DNA of 64,000 nt from Biomaibacter acetigenes. Lineage in GTDB: Bacteria > Bacillota > Thermosediminibacteria > Thermosediminibacterales > Tepidanaerobacteraceae. Positions 63,561 to 64,000 of this stretch are shown piece by piece. The notes beneath the pieces were generated by a model. The model saw only the letters and a program-made list of their open reading frames with translations. It did no database searches and was not told where the DNA came from. Positions within the stretch are counted from its first letter, which is position 1; each line of letters opens with the position of its first letter. Location: the NCBI RefSeq assembly GCF_003691585.1, contig NZ_CP033169.1, positions 930,001-994,000 on the forward strand. The letters are read 5' to 3'. A program made the translations under genes and the position numbers.

Positions 63561-64000
63561 ATGTTACTTTCCGAATATAATATCAAAGATTTCATTTCCA
63601 TCCTGGCTTCAAAGGAACCTGCCCCCGGAGGTGGAGCCGCATCGGCCCTGGTGGGAGCCGTGGGGAATGCCCTTTCCTCCATGGTGGCAAACCTCACTCT
63701 CGGCAAACAGAAATTCCAGGGAAAAGAGTCCCTTATGCAGGAGATATTGAGGGAAGGAGAAGAATTGCAGAAAACCCTGATTTCGTTGATTGATAAAGAC
63801 ACCGAAGCCTTTAACCAGGTGGCCGGGGTTTTTAAGATGCCCAAAGATACTGAAGAACAAAAAGCCGTAAGGAGTAAAGCCATGCAAAAGGCTCTAAAAG
63901 AAGCCACCCTGGTTCCATTTAGCATAATGGAAAAAAGCGTTTCAGCCCTACGCCTTCATGAAAAGGCCCTGGGCAACTCAAACCCCGCCGCTGTCAGTGA
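63561..64000 (+). CDS. fchA: Formimidoyl-THF cyclodeaminase (partial, runs off the window)
   Basis: The first 146 codons of a methenyl-THF-forming cyclodeaminase (FTCD C-terminal domain family). LLSEYNIKDFISILASKEP is followed by APGGGAASALVGAVGNALSSMV, the conserved glycine-rich helix start of this family, then VANLTLGKQKF. It removes ammonia from formimino-THF made by the transferase at 59333. ATG 63561 follows AGAAGGAGG. The frame is still open at the window end; a full family member has about 210 residues. Confidence 0.9.
   Translation, partial: MLLSEYNIKDFISILASKEPAPGGGAASALVGAVGNALSSMVANLTLGKQKFQGKESLMQEILREGEELQKTLISLIDKDTEAFNQVAGVFKMPKDTEEQKAVRSKAMQKALKEATLVPFSIMEKSVSALRLHEKALGNSNPAAVS

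Noticed and set aside
63259-63580. Short Arg/Ala-rich open frames in the structured region after fhs
   Set aside because: Their sequence is dictated by the G+C-rich stems; no ribosome site or family resemblance is present.
1-64000. CRISPR arrays, tRNA and rRNA genes, T-box leaders
   Set aside because: No regularly spaced repeats, cloverleaf tRNA patterns, rRNA signatures or T-box sequence were seen on reading; small RNAs could still be missed by eye.

Overview
The window is one continuous stretch of a low-to-moderate G+C, anaerobic, spore-forming Firmicute, most like a thermophilic clostridium of the Thermoanaerobacterales type. This placement is inferred. It rests on an SspI-type spore protein gene, a glycyl radical enzyme with its activase, a split Na+-pump decarboxylase, GTG/TTG starts behind strong GGAGG ribosome sites, and tight operons. 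No rRNA, tRNA or CRISPR array was recognised.

Layout. 0-0.8 kb: the end of an electron-transfer operon (NuoG/HydA-like Fe-S subunit). 1-8.9 kb: a pentose operon with a xylose-isomerase-like TIM barrel protein, xylulokinase, a ROK repressor and the XylFGH-type ABC importer. It ends in a hairpin beside which an IS1182-like element (8897-10507) has inserted, so the hairpin is now duplicated. 10.6-12.8 kb: a 1-phosphofructokinase-like kinase and an EamA exporter. 13-16.9 kb: a Na+:solute symporter, a small coiled-coil protein and a two-subunit CoA-transferase. 17.8-26.4 kb: an AT-rich cluster with a PRD regulator (carrying EIIB and EIIA domains), a glycyl radical eliminase, ascorbate-type PTS EIIB and EIIC, a DUF362 Fe-S-type protein and a glycyl radical activase. 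A transposase remnant follows. 27-36 kb: ZIP transporter, a nucleotidyltransferase-like pair, ERCC4 nuclease, rRNA methyltransferase, a frameshifted diguanylate cyclase, a frameshifted rmlD-like gene, CorA and a D-threonine-aldolase-like enzyme. 36-40.9 kb: a complete LivKHMGF branched-chain amino acid ABC operon. 40.9-46 kb: sspI, small acidic Met-rich proteins, a peptidoglycan-binding protein, Mn-dependent pyrophosphatase, OadB/OadG-like pump subunits and MobB.

46-64 kb is a large histidine-utilisation island: a histidinol-dehydrogenase homologue, permease and transposase remnants, a Na+ symporter, HutH, a DapF-fold protein that may be an amino acid (histidine?) racemase, a YjiH-type membrane protein, two different urocanases flanking an AraC-type regulator, glutamate formimidoyltransferase, imidazolonepropionase, formate-THF ligase (one apparent frameshift) and the start of formimidoyl-THF cyclodeaminase. 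Together these could take histidine to glutamate plus formimino-THF, then to methenyl- and formyl-THF, with ATP recovered through Fhs.

The least explained items are a roughly 270-nt, G+C-rich, multi-branched structured element between fhs and the cyclodeaminase gene (63263-63531), the PTS-linked glycyl radical cluster, and the DapF-like gene of the hut island with its decayed second copy. Six apparent -1 shifts in homopolymers across three genes look more like base-calling errors than gene death.
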